This document shows, in pieces, positions 25,549 through 32,741 of a DNA stretch of 64,000 bases (position 1 is its first letter; each line of letters begins with the position of its first letter). The notes under the pieces were generated by a model, which was given only the letters and a program-made list of their open reading frames with translations, did no database searches and was not told the DNA's origin. Origin of the DNA: Flavonifractor porci (GTDB taxonomy: Bacteria > Bacillota > Clostridia > Oscillospirales > Oscillospiraceae); contig NZ_JBBHLB010000016.1 in NCBI RefSeq assembly GCF_037572415.1, forward strand, positions 16,071 to 80,070, written 5' to 3'. Position numbers and translations under genes: made by a program.

Positions 25549-26796
25549 TTACCCTCTCCCAGTCAAAACTTCCCGCTGGAAAAAGAGGGAATCAAAGACC
25601 TCCTTGCCCTGGTCGATGGGTGCGTCCTTGTAGCCCAGGCAAGCGCCGTCCTTGTCACAAATGCGGCTGACGGTTACACAAGCACCCACCCGTTTTGCAA
25701 GGCCAATGGTTTTGTGCTGGTATGTGTCCCATTCTTCTCCCTGCTGCTCCTGGTATTGCTTGTCAAAGGCAAGGACGATTTCCTTTGCGCCCGCCTGAAT
25801 CAGCATAGCGATATGGGTATCGCTTGCCCCGAAGGTGTGAGAGGCCACGGCGTAGGGATAGCCGTAGGCGTGGGCCAGCATGACGCTTTTGGCCCCTTCA
25901 AAGATGATTGCCTTGCCGCTCTCCCGGATGGCCTCCTTTGCCCGGTGCAGCCCGTAGAGGTTGCGGCTGTTGGAAAAGCTCCAGCACCGCTTTTTCTCGT
26001 CCTGGTATTTGCCCTCCTTCCAGAGCGGCATATACTTGGACTTGGGCGCGCTGTAAATGGCTGTCCGCGCGTCCTTATCGTCAATCCATTCCCGCCGCCC
26101 ATAGCCAAGAAGTTTCCGCACATCTTCCCGAAGCGGTCGGAAACTCCGCTCATACAGGCCCACAATTTCCCCGTTGGTGTTGTGGTGGGGCAGAATGATT
26201 GTCCCCCGCTTGGGATAATAGGCCACCTGGAAATCAATCAACTGTTGGAGCGGAATCCCGTCCCCGCCTTGCTCTTTCGGCTTGCACCAGCACAAGCGGG
26301 ACAGGGTTTCAGGCCGTGTATCAAATTGGGAATAGAGGTCGGCCAGGATCGCCGGGTCAATACCTGGAACCATGTCCACTTGCATATCAGGATCAAAGGC
26401 GTGATAGGTGTTCATGACGCTGCCTGTCTCTGGCGCAGCGTCTGACAGGTCGATTTCAGCCTCGTCAATCCACCGCTCAATAAACCGCTTGCCCTCGTCC
26501 GGGTTGTCTGTCCCCAACACCTTGCTCACCCATGTGTGCAGGCAAATGGTTCCGCACCCGCTGAAACAGGTGATTTTGTGGGTTTCCGGGTCAAAGGCGG
26601 TGTTGTGATGTGTCCCGCCGTGGCAGAGGGTCAGCACCTTGATACACCGCTTGCCGCCGCTTATACCCCAACGGGGCGAGGCGTTCATGGCCGCGAAGAA
26701 GGAAAAGAAATCGTCCTCTGTCAGACAGTTTAACTTGTCCTCGTACTCCGGTTCATCGGCCAGGATGAAGGGCAACTCCTAATTGTTACTCACCAT
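25549..26796 (-). CDS. primase-like protein (CHC2 zinc finger, TOPRIM) with in-frame amber at codon 6
   Basis: ATG 26796 follows AAGGAGAAATACCT. The frame reads MVSNN, TAG (26781-26779), ELPFILADEPEYEDKL and on to TAA at 25549: 415 residues with read-through. Without it, the only start is TTG 26775, whose nearest SD-like GGAG touches it. A CHC2-type zinc finger is seen at about 57-82 (CHGGTHHN ... CFSGCG), then a TOPRIM-like region (KAIIFEGAKSVMLAHAYGY, and VLAFDKQYQ with the acidic pair). It should lay primers for replication of the element. A phage- or satellite-type primase is the best reading; a helicase domain is absent. Confidence 0.75.
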
Positions 26797-27471
26797 AGGT
26801 ATTTCTCCTTATACTCATAATTTAGAAAGGTTTTGAGAGTTTTTACCTCTCTCTCACTTTCTATAATAATTATACCATAAAAATATTTTTATGTAAATTT
26901 AACGGAATATCGAAAATTTTTTAGCATTTCTGAAACATTTTTACGCCAATCGAACAACGCTGATACAAGGCGGACGGAGCAGGAAGAAAGGAACTCCCAC
27001 GCAAAATTTTTTCTTGTGGAATCCTGTGCGCCGCTTGCCACATCCTGCTGAAATCCCGGAGAACTGCCGCCGCGCCCCGTGGCCCAGGCCACCGGGGGGA
27101 TAGTTTTGGGATTTTTACCGATAGATTGTCCCCGCCCTGTTTTTTCAGAGGATTTTCCCTCCCGCTGCCGGAACACGGAAAACACGGACGGGGACGATGG
27201 AAACGGAAAAATGTAGGTAGATCGCACGAAATTCCAGTTTACTATGCAGCTGGGATATTGTTTTTCTCTAAGAAAAGCATAGAATACAGGGTGTAACGGC
27301 AGAAAATAGAAAAAATTCAAAGAACGATGCGGTATTTCAAGAAAATTTGCCTGTTTCTTTTGAAAATTCGAGAAAATTTCTTGGAAATTTAAAAATTCTC
27401 TTTGAATTTGAACTATTTTATGCGTTTGCACGAGATTTTTCTGAAATTCTTGATGAAACGGAGGAGTTTTC
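26797..27471. other. AT-rich intergenic centre of the element, candidate origin
   Basis: 675 nt with no convincing gene, between the divergent primase block and the plus-strand small genes. 27320-27470 holds repeated AT-rich blocks (AGAAAATTT twice, GAAATT-type units in both orientations). Divergent promoters must lie here. A replication origin is plausible next to a primase gene but unproven. A 220-codon minus-strand frame across it has a composition unlike its neighbours and no ribosome site, so I do not call it. Confidence 0.35.
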
Positions 27472-27669
27472 ATGCGTATCATTCTGGACACTGAAAAAGG
27501 CCGTATTATCTTGCCGAAATCTTTCTTTACCCAGCTTGACAAGATGAACAAAATCCTTGCTGACGGCGGTGTAACGGAGAAGTGGACGGCGGAAAAGTAT
27601 GTCCGTGATCAGTTTGAAAAGGCCATGAAGGAAACCATGCTCCGGGCAGAAGATAAGGTCGTGAAGTAA
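27472..27669 (+). CDS. small element protein, hypothetical
   Basis: 65 residues, starting MRIILDTEKGRIILPKSFF and ending in a charged helix. GGAGGAG precedes the ATG. The beta-rich start resembles AbrB/SpoVT-type swapped-hairpin proteins or antitoxins, but too little is present to say. Its stop TAATG overlaps the next start. Confidence 0.55.
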   Translation: MRIILDTEKGRIILPKSFFTQLDKMNKILADGGVTEKWTAEKYVRDQFEKAMKETMLRAEDKVVK

Positions 27670-27860
27670 TGGCCGGGTCAAGAGTGACCCCGGAGGAAAT
27701 CGTGGAAATGCACCGCCTGTATGCAAAGCTGGGAAACTATGCAGCGGTAGGCCGTGAAGTAGGGCGCAGCGGCTCCACGGTTGCAAGATACATCAAAATG
27801 AAGGGAACACCACAAATTGTCAAGCACACCTTTGCGGAGGTTGTGCGGAAAGGAAGATGA
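27669..27860 (+). CDS. small helix-turn-helix protein
   Basis: 63 residues. RVTPEEIVEMHRLYAKLGNY followed by AAVGREVGRSGSTVARYIKM is a homeodomain-like helix-turn-helix as in recombinase C-termini. It is probably a DNA-binding regulator of the element. It overlaps both neighbours by one to four nucleotides (TAATG upstream, ATGA downstream), so the three small genes are one translational unit. Confidence 0.65.
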   Translation: MAGSRVTPEEIVEMHRLYAKLGNYAAVGREVGRSGSTVARYIKMKGTPQIVKHTFAEVVRKGR

Positions 27861-28456
27861 CAGATATGGCAAAAGTCACTTGCTGCCTTTGCGAAAATGT
27901 GGCGACCAGTTTCAGTATGTTTCGTATTGCGGATGGGTACATATGTTTTAATTGCGTGACAAAAAGATTGGGCGCTGACACAAAAATACTGGAAAAATAT
28001 TTCGGAAAACCACAAAAAATGTGGACATCAGAAATGCTCAAGGATTTGGAAAAAGAAAAACGAAAAAAGTGTAATGTATGCGGTCAAGTCTTTTGTTATA
28101 GGGAAGGGGACATTGTCCGGGCAATGCGCCAAGAAGATCTTGCGAGGTCATCTCTTATGGCGGGAGTGGCGCATGCGATTAGCGGGTCTGCCGCAGCTGC
28201 GGCCACTTATCAAGGTACCGCAATCACGCAGTTAAATGCTACGGATGATGTGAATAAATGTCCTAAATGTCATTCAACGGATTGCCATATCCTTACTGAC
28301 GAGGAGTGGGCAGAGGAACAGAAGAAAGCCTCAGCTCCTGCAAGCGCCCCGGTTTCCGCCGCTGATGAACTGAAAAAGTTTAAGGAACTGCTGGACATGG
28401 GCGTTATCACCCAAGAAGAATTTGACGCAAAGAAAAAGCAACTGTTGGGGTTGTAA
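27857..28456 (+). CDS. zinc-ribbon protein with C-terminal SHOCT domain
   Basis: 199 residues. Three cysteine pairs are visible: CCLCENV with CFNC, CNVCGQVFC, and CPKCHSTDC; these can form two zinc ribbons. The last 30 residues (ADELKKFKELLDMGVITQEE, then FDAKKKQLLGL) form a SHOCT oligomerisation helix pair. A short Ala/Gly-rich central helix (about 95-115) could touch the membrane. The exact role is unknown. It starts by ATGA overlap with the HTH gene and ends at an intrinsic terminator. Confidence 0.7.
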   Translation: MTDMAKVTCCLCENVATSFSMFRIADGYICFNCVTKRLGADTKILEKYFGKPQKMWTSEMLKDLEKEKRKKCNVCGQVFCYREGDIVRAMRQEDLARSSLMAGVAHAISGSAAAAATYQGTAITQLNATDDVNKCPKCHSTDCHILTDEEWAEEQKKASAPASAPVSAADELKKFKELLDMGVITQEEFDAKKKQLLGL

Positions 28457-28470
28457 CTTCTGCATAATCA

Positions 28471-28498
28471 GAGAGGGCGGGAGCAATCCCGCCCTCTC
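28471..28498 (+). terminator. terminator of the three-gene unit
   Basis: GAGAGGGCGGGA pairs with TCCCGCCCTCTC around GCAA, followed by CTTTTC. Confidence 0.85.
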
Positions 28499-28579
28499 CT
28501 TTTCAATGTCAATAGGCTATACCCCAATGACATATTGAAACGCCCGCATTTTCTGTGTCACACAAGTTGTTTTCTAATA

Positions 28580-28595
28580 TTTGAAATATTTCAAA
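28580..28595. promoter_or_regulatory. palindromic operator candidate of the serine recombinase
   Basis: A perfect 16-nt palindrome (core TTGAAATATTTCAA) ends 16 nt before the -35 box of the recombinase promoter. Confidence 0.45.
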
Positions 28596-28611
28596 ATAAT
28601 AATATACCCTA

Positions 28612-28640
28612 TTGACATGCTTTCGGTTTTGTGGTACTAT
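28612..28640 (+). promoter_or_regulatory. promoter of the serine recombinase
   Basis: TTGACA, a 17-nt spacer and TACTAT, about 32 nt upstream of the start codon. Confidence 0.7.
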
Positions 28641-28671
28641 GATACCAGACAGAACGAAAGGGCGTGACACC

Positions 28672-29232
28672 ATGCGGGTAGGATATGTGCGCTGCTCCAC
28701 CATCGAACAGAACGAGGCGCGGCAGCTTAAAATGATGGAGGAACAGAAGGCCGAAAAGCTGTTCATTGACAAGGCCAGCGGCAAGAATACAGACCGCCGC
28801 GCGTTCAAGGAAATGATGGCCTTTGTCCGGGCGGGCGACATGGTTATCGTGGAGAGCATTTCCCGTATCGCCCGCAACACCCGCGACCTGCTTTCCATCG
28901 TGTCGGAGCTGACGGAGAAACAGGTGGAGTTTATCAGCCTGAAAGAGAACATCGACACCACCACCCCACAGGGCCGTTTCATGCTGACAGTGTTCGGCGC
29001 TCTGGCGGAGCTGGAGCGGGAGAACATCCTGGAGCGGCAGCGTGAGGGCATAGAGATAGCCAAGAGCGAGGGCAAGTACAAGGGGCGGAAACCCCTGGAG
29101 GTGGACGAGGCCCAATTCAAAGACGCTTGCAGGCGCTGGAGGGCCGGGGAGATAACGGCCACCGCTGCCATGCAGGAGGTGGGCTTGAAGCCCAATACCT
29201 TCTATCGCAGGGTAAAAGAAATGGGCCTGTAA
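28672..29232 (+). CDS. serine recombinase (resolvase/invertase type)
   Basis: 186 residues. The catalytic serine is in MRVGYVRCSTIEQN. Conserved blocks SGKNTDRRAFKEMM, ESISRIARN and TPQGRFMLTVFGALAELERE follow, then a C-terminal helix-turn-helix (TATAAMQEVGLKPNTFYRRV). It should resolve multimers or invert a segment of the element; a second recombinase beside the integrase is notable. I start at ATG 28672 after AAAGGGCG; an open frame to 28612 overlaps the promoter. Confidence 0.92.
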   Translation: MRVGYVRCSTIEQNEARQLKMMEEQKAEKLFIDKASGKNTDRRAFKEMMAFVRAGDMVIVESISRIARNTRDLLSIVSELTEKQVEFISLKENIDTTTPQGRFMLTVFGALAELERENILERQREGIEIAKSEGKYKGRKPLEVDEAQFKDACRRWRAGEITATAAMQEVGLKPNTFYRRVKEMGL

Positions 29233-29390
29233 AGGCCCTGGAGAGCGGCGAAAAGCGGCGCGGAAACCGTTGCTTTTCCCGCCTCCGATTAGTACAATGA
29301 TTTTGAGAATCAAGCGCGTTACACTTGAAAAAATCAAGAGTGTACCGCGAAAAAACCTAGTGTTTTCAATGGGTTGGGCGGGCGCAGCCA

Positions 29391-29455
29391 AAGTTTGGTA
29401 TCGCGCTTGAATGGGGTTCAAGAGGCCGCTGGTTCGAATCCAGTCACTCGGACCA
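29391..29455 (+). repeat. attR: 65-bp direct repeat of the tRNA-Pro 3' part
   Basis: Identical to 22662-22726. It has no acceptor 5' strand, so it is not a functional tRNA. Confidence 0.9.
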
Positions 29456-29487
29456 TCGGAGTATCCATCTGGGTACTCCGATTTTTT
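29455..29487 (+). terminator. original tRNA-Pro terminator, left repeat of cassette A
   Basis: ATCGGAGTATCC pairs with GGGTACTCCGAT around ATCT, followed by TTTTT. It begins on the last base of CCA. Confidence 0.8.
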
Positions 29488-29510
29488 ATTTTCCAAATTG
29501 TTCTGTGATA

Positions 29511-29530
29511 GTTGTACGGAAACGTGCAAC
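29511..29530. repeat. left-end inverted repeat of cassette A
   Basis: GTTGTAC-N6-GTGCAAC. The corresponding motif in cassette B is GTTGCAC-N6-GTACAAC at 62173-62192; in both, a T-rich run follows. Confidence 0.6.
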
Positions 29531-29596
29531 TTTTTGCTTATTTCCCCCTATTTGTAAAGAATGATTTTCTTATACTTTCAAAAGGGGGAATAACTG

Positions 29597-30142
29597 TTGT
29601 ACTATAAGCAATGTTTCGGTACAATACAAAAGGGTGCCGGACTACCAAGTTGGGTCAAATGGACACATCATTCAGAAGGCAAAACTCACTGTGAAGAATG
29701 TCTGAAATTAGATGGTTGTTGGTTTCAAAAAGAAAAAGCCCCACCTTGTCCACATCATCCTTATTGTCACTGCACATTAGACCCGATTCCTTATGCTGTG
29801 GTTTTGATGAATGCAACATCATATAGCGATTACAGCAAATTTGATCCCTATCTATTTGACCCAGAAAATACATATAGACATGGAAAAAATCGAGCATTTG
29901 AAAGTTGGGGCTATTCTGTTTCCGATTCCATGTGGCTTAAGAATGAAATTGAGAAACAGGCACTTGAAAAATACCTATCCGGTAACTATACGTTAGGAAA
30001 GTTGGATAAACGAGGCCAGCGAATTAATATCAGAGTTACGATTCCCAGAAAAGGCGAATCAGGTAGCGTGTCATTTATTACTGGATGGATGATTATGCCG
30101 AACGGAAAACTCAAATTGAATACGCCGTATGGGGGAAAATAA
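29597..30142 (+). CDS. phage minor-head-like protein with putative toxin C-terminus (DUF6883-like)
   Basis: 181 residues. Residues about 18-62 (WVKWTHHSEGKTHCEECLKL ... CPHHPYCHCTL) carry the Cys/His pattern of phage Mu gpF-like minor head proteins. The C-terminal part (about 110-181: LEKYLSGNYTLGKLDKRGQR, then NIRVTIPRKGESGSVSF) resembles DUF6883, a domain found at the ends of polymorphic toxins. The large N-terminal head domain is missing. The start is TTG at 29597 with GGGGGAA upstream; no ATG fits. The next gene follows at 1 nt, as toxin and immunity genes do. Toxicity is inferred from family and layout. Confidence 0.55.
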   Translation: MYYKQCFGTIQKGAGLPSWVKWTHHSEGKTHCEECLKLDGCWFQKEKAPPCPHHPYCHCTLDPIPYAVVLMNATSYSDYSKFDPYLFDPENTYRHGKNRAFESWGYSVSDSMWLKNEIEKQALEKYLSGNYTLGKLDKRGQRINIRVTIPRKGESGSVSFITGWMIMPNGKLKLNTPYGGK

Positions 30143-30143
30143 A

Positions 30144-30437
30144 ATGAAGATGATGGACTGTGTAGAAGTGATTGTAGAAAAAGATAGCTATGCAAAAGAA
30201 GGCGTTCACAAGGGAATGCAAGGGGTCGTCTGGGAAGAGGAGCCAAAAGACGGTTGCTGGGTCGTTCTCTTTCCTCAATGTGGAGATAAGGAAGATATTG
30301 CAGATCTCTACATGAAAGAAGAGGATCTGAAATTAATCCCTGTTATGTCCCCAGATGTGAATGAGCAAATCAAGGCGCAGTTTGATGCACTAGAAAAAGA
30401 GAAAAAGGCAGAGGGTATTTCCAATTATATGATTTGA
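30144..30437 (+). CDS. DUF4926-like putative immunity protein
   Basis: 97 residues: MKMMDCVEVIVEKDSYAKEG, HKGMQGVVWEEEPKDGCWVV, then YMKEEDLKLIP. This matches the small beta-barrel DUF4926 proteins that often sit next to toxin-like genes. The ATG at 30144 follows one base after the upstream stop, with GGGGGA in the end of that gene as ribosome site. Tight coupling supports a toxin-immunity pair. Confidence 0.55.
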   Translation: MKMMDCVEVIVEKDSYAKEGVHKGMQGVVWEEEPKDGCWVVLFPQCGDKEDIADLYMKEEDLKLIPVMSPDVNEQIKAQFDALEKEKKAEGISNYMI

Positions 30438-30459
30438 TTGGATAAAGCTCTTGCTTGCT

Positions 30460-30490
30460 GCTTGCAAACCATTGATATGACTGGATTTTT
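30460..30490 (+). repeat. right-arm sequence shared with cassette B
   Basis: The block GCTTGCAAACCATTGATATG followed by ACTGGATTTTT is nearly the same at 63638-63668. In both cassettes it lies 17-18 nt before the tRNA-end repeat. Confidence 0.6.
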
Positions 30491-30516
30491 CCAAGTCATA
30501 TAATTACACTCGGACC

Positions 30517-30551
30517 ATCGGAGTATTCTTCGGGATACTCCGATTTTTTGT
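30517..30551 (+). terminator. duplicated tRNA-Pro terminator, right end of cassette A
   Basis: ATCGGAGTATTC pairs with GGATACTCCGAT around a TTCG loop, followed by TTTTTG. It terminates the cassette genes. 30552-30694 holds nothing further that I recognise. Confidence 0.75.
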
Positions 30552-30694
30552 AGTCCACCTCTGGTTATGTTGGGAACCTGTTGAGCACCGACACAGCTGA
30601 TACCATTTTTATATTGATTTTTTATTGACGAAACAGATTTCTCATGTTAAAATGCCACGTCTTTTTGGTCAACAAAATATGGGAGAGGGTCACA

Positions 30695-31627
30695 ATGAAA
30701 AGAAGAAGTTTTTTTGCTGTATTCACTGTGCTTTTATCAGTAAGTATCCTGGCTGCGTGTGAACCTGTAAATGAGGGTTCTGCAACACAGTCGAATCCCC
30801 CATATTCAAGTTTGCCAGCCAGACAGGAGACGACCGCAAGCTCCAACACATATGCTGTGCTTTCCAATGTATCCCTAAACACTATAACAAACTTATCTGT
30901 TTTGGCGGATGTAGGAAGTATACAGGTTAGACGTGGCAATGAATATTCCATTACCGGAGAAAATCTTGTTCAGGATTGGATTTCTATTGAAACGCAGAGT
31001 GGAGAATTGACCATACGCTATCAACCGCCTACGCCGGATGATGCAAAAAAAGTTGACACATCAACTCATTTATTTACCATAACGCTTCCGTCTGAACATT
31101 CATTGGAGGAAGCCAACTTCAACACGGGGACCGGGGCTCTGACAATTGAAGACTTTTCAACGGAAAAGCTGATTGTCTCTCAAGGTACCGGGAATATGAC
31201 ACTTCGTAACATTTCCGTCCGGTGTTTTGTTGCAGAATGTGGTACAGGAAGCTTCACTGGTGACAATGTGGTATCGAAACGGGACAGCGAACTGTGCGTG
31301 GGGATGGGAGAGTTTGTACTTTCAGGGGATCTGTCCGGATTGATCGTGCTGGAAGGCGGGACGGGCGCTGCTACATTAAATTTGGTTCAGCCAAGGGAGA
31401 ACTATATTGTGCAAGGTGAGTCCTTTGTGAGAAAAATTCTGCTGGACGGTGAGCCTCTGGAAAATTACGGTGATGAATGGGAATTTGACGAGAGTGCAGC
31501 TTGGGAAAAGGAATCCTCTGAAAGCCACTCCAAGCCTGCGCAGCAATCCAATGTCAGCGGCCGGAATACCATACAAATCGACGGCGGAGTTGGAAGCGTA
31601 TCTATCCATTTTGCAGTGACTTATTGA
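30695..31627 (+). CDS. lipoprotein with DUF4097-type adhesin-like beta region
   Basis: 310 residues. The signal MKRRSFFAVFTVLLSVSILA ends at the lipobox LAAC, so it is surface-anchored. Residues about 60-240 have repeating short beta motifs (LNTITNLSVLADVGSIQVRR, GTGALTIEDFS, GTGNMTL, GTGSFTGDNV) typical of the DUF4097 helix. The function is unknown. GAGAGGG precedes the ATG. Codon use is less GC-rich than in the flanking core genes. It is followed by the DUF554 gene at 12 nt. Confidence 0.72.
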   Translation: MKRRSFFAVFTVLLSVSILAACEPVNEGSATQSNPPYSSLPARQETTASSNTYAVLSNVSLNTITNLSVLADVGSIQVRRGNEYSITGENLVQDWISIETQSGELTIRYQPPTPDDAKKVDTSTHLFTITLPSEHSLEEANFNTGTGALTIEDFSTEKLIVSQGTGNMTLRNISVRCFVAECGTGSFTGDNVVSKRDSELCVGMGEFVLSGDLSGLIVLEGGTGAATLNLVQPRENYIVQGESFVRKILLDGEPLENYGDEWEFDESAAWEKESSESHSKPAQQSNVSGRNTIQIDGGVGSVSIHFAVTY

Positions 31628-31639
31628 AGGAGAAGAGAA

Positions 31640-32347
31640 ATGCTGATTCCAAAAGGTATTTTGATCGATTGTTTTTGTGTTCTGTTAGGGACCAATATCG
31701 GCAGCATGATCAAAAATCATGTTCCAGATCGTATTAAGCAGCCTATGAATGTGATTTTTGGAATTGCAGCCATCGCGATTGGTATGGTATCTCTGATAAA
31801 ACTCCAGACTTTGCCGGCTGTGCTTTTGGCCCTCATTTTGGGGGCGCTGATAGGTGAAATGATAAGTCTGGATGGTAGAGTAAAGCACCTGTTTCAGACC
31901 GTTCTGGATAAGTTGCGTTTCAAGATAACCGGAGACAGAGAGGAATATATGAGGTTTTACCTCATTGTCGCAGTGACCTTTTGCGCCAGTGGGACCAATA
32001 TTTTCGGCGCAATCAATGAAGGTATTTCCGGTGATTTCACAATCTTGCTTTCCAAAGCGGTGATGGATATTTTTGCCGCCACTATTTTTGCCGCCACCCT
32101 CGGCAGAGCTATGAACCTGATTGTTTTACCACAGTTTCTTATTTTGTGTACCTGTTTTTATTGCGCGCAGTTCATTATCCCCTATACAACGCAGGCAATG
32201 CTCAATGACTTTATAGCGGTGGGAGGTTTGCTTACCTTTGTTCTTGGCCTGAGCATTGCACAAATCAAGCATATCAGTGCAGTAAATCTTTTGCCTGCGC
32301 TGTTTTTGATTTGGCCGTGCTCATGGCTTTTTGGCTTGCTAGCCTAA
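31640..32347 (+). CDS. DUF554 family membrane protein
   Basis: 235 residues with about seven membrane helices. MLIPKGILIDCFCVLLGTNIGS, then LALILGALIGEMISLDGRV, and FCASGTNIFGAINEGISGDFT match the DUF554 (YdfK/YqgA) pattern; the transport substrate is unknown. GAAGGAGAAG precedes the ATG. It is in operon with the lipoprotein and shares its lower GC. Confidence 0.85.
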   Translation: MLIPKGILIDCFCVLLGTNIGSMIKNHVPDRIKQPMNVIFGIAAIAIGMVSLIKLQTLPAVLLALILGALIGEMISLDGRVKHLFQTVLDKLRFKITGDREEYMRFYLIVAVTFCASGTNIFGAINEGISGDFTILLSKAVMDIFAATIFAATLGRAMNLIVLPQFLILCTCFYCAQFIIPYTTQAMLNDFIAVGGLLTFVLGLSIAQIKHISAVNLLPALFLIWPCSWLFGLLA

Positions 32348-32741
32348 ACAAAGATGTCCGGTGCATACAAAGTGGTACATACTTTGCGGGAAAAAGATAC
32401 CTGGAGGTTGGGCAGGGACACCAACTCATTGACAGAGTCGGGTGTTAAAATAGAAGGGTAAATTTCCCAACGTATCGCTTTTTTCTGGATCTGTTTATAA
32501 AATTGGGCGTAAACAGATGGGTGGCCGCCGAAGATGCGTGCCATATGGAATGCGCTTTGAGCAGAGATGGTTTTGATGAGTTAAGACATTTTGTATCCTG
32601 CAAAGAACTGCAAAGTCCAGCCTTGCCAGCGGGCCTCAGAGCGAATGTAGTATGTCTGTTGTCCACGGTATGATCTCAAGTTCCCTATAGATCGACAAGG
32701 GTAACAACATGAGATAAAGCCGCTCTTCATGAGAAGTGTAC
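32348..32741. other. intergenic stretch without recognisable gene
   Basis: About 390 nt of lower GC between the accessory block and the S41 peptidase. A short minus-strand frame (32344-32544, 66 codons) has no ribosome site and no match that I know. It probably holds decayed sequence at the right border of the accessory region. Confidence 0.4.

Larger units (their letters stand above)
22662..29455. mobile_element. 6.7-kb integrated element in tRNA-Pro(GGG)
   Basis: It is bounded by a perfect 65-bp direct repeat of the tRNA 3' portion (22662-22726 and 29391-29455). Contents: tyrosine integrase next to the left end, a 41-residue protein, a minus-strand block of three genes with early amber codons (99 residues, 287 residues and a primase-like protein), an AT-rich 675-nt centre, three small plus-strand genes and a serine recombinase at the right end. 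No relaxase, capsid or conjugation gene is visible, so it looks like a replication-capable satellite or integrative element dependent on help. Cargo and size resemble phage satellites, but this is inference. Confidence 0.85.
29445..30526. mobile_element. cassette A: toxin/immunity-like insertion at tRNA-Pro(GGG)
   Basis: A 20-bp core (CACTCGGACCATCGGAGTAT) made of the tRNA 3' end and the first half of the terminator stem is present at 29445-29464 and 30507-30526. Between them are a palindrome (29511-29530), two genes (29597-30142, 30144-30437) and a right arm (30460-30490) that is shared with cassette B at 62.1-63.7 kb. No recombinase lies inside. It looks like an independently inserted unit, or the remnant of a larger element, with a phage-head-derived toxin and its partner. 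Confidence 0.65.

Noticed and set aside
24236..26775. Simple restart at downstream GTG/TTG/ATG codons to explain the ambers
   Set aside because: The SD-like TAGGA touches the ATG and TTG without spacing, and the GTG has none at all, whereas all three upstream ATGs have ideal ribosome sites. It is kept as the main alternative in the finding.
26889..27551. Minus-strand frame of 220 codons in the element centre
   Set aside because: Covers AT-rich repeats and the start of a plus-strand gene, has no ribosome site, and is rich in Phe and Ser as chance AT frames are.
29391..29455. Second tRNA-Pro at the right end of the element
   Set aside because: It lacks the 5' acceptor strand and the first part of the D arm; it is the att repeat only.
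22590..29490. Pyrrolysine as explanation of the amber codons
   Set aside because: No pyl genes are visible, the ambers all lie within the first 17 codons of unrelated proteins, and a methylamine pathway is absent here. Gln-type suppression or regulated read-through is more plausible.
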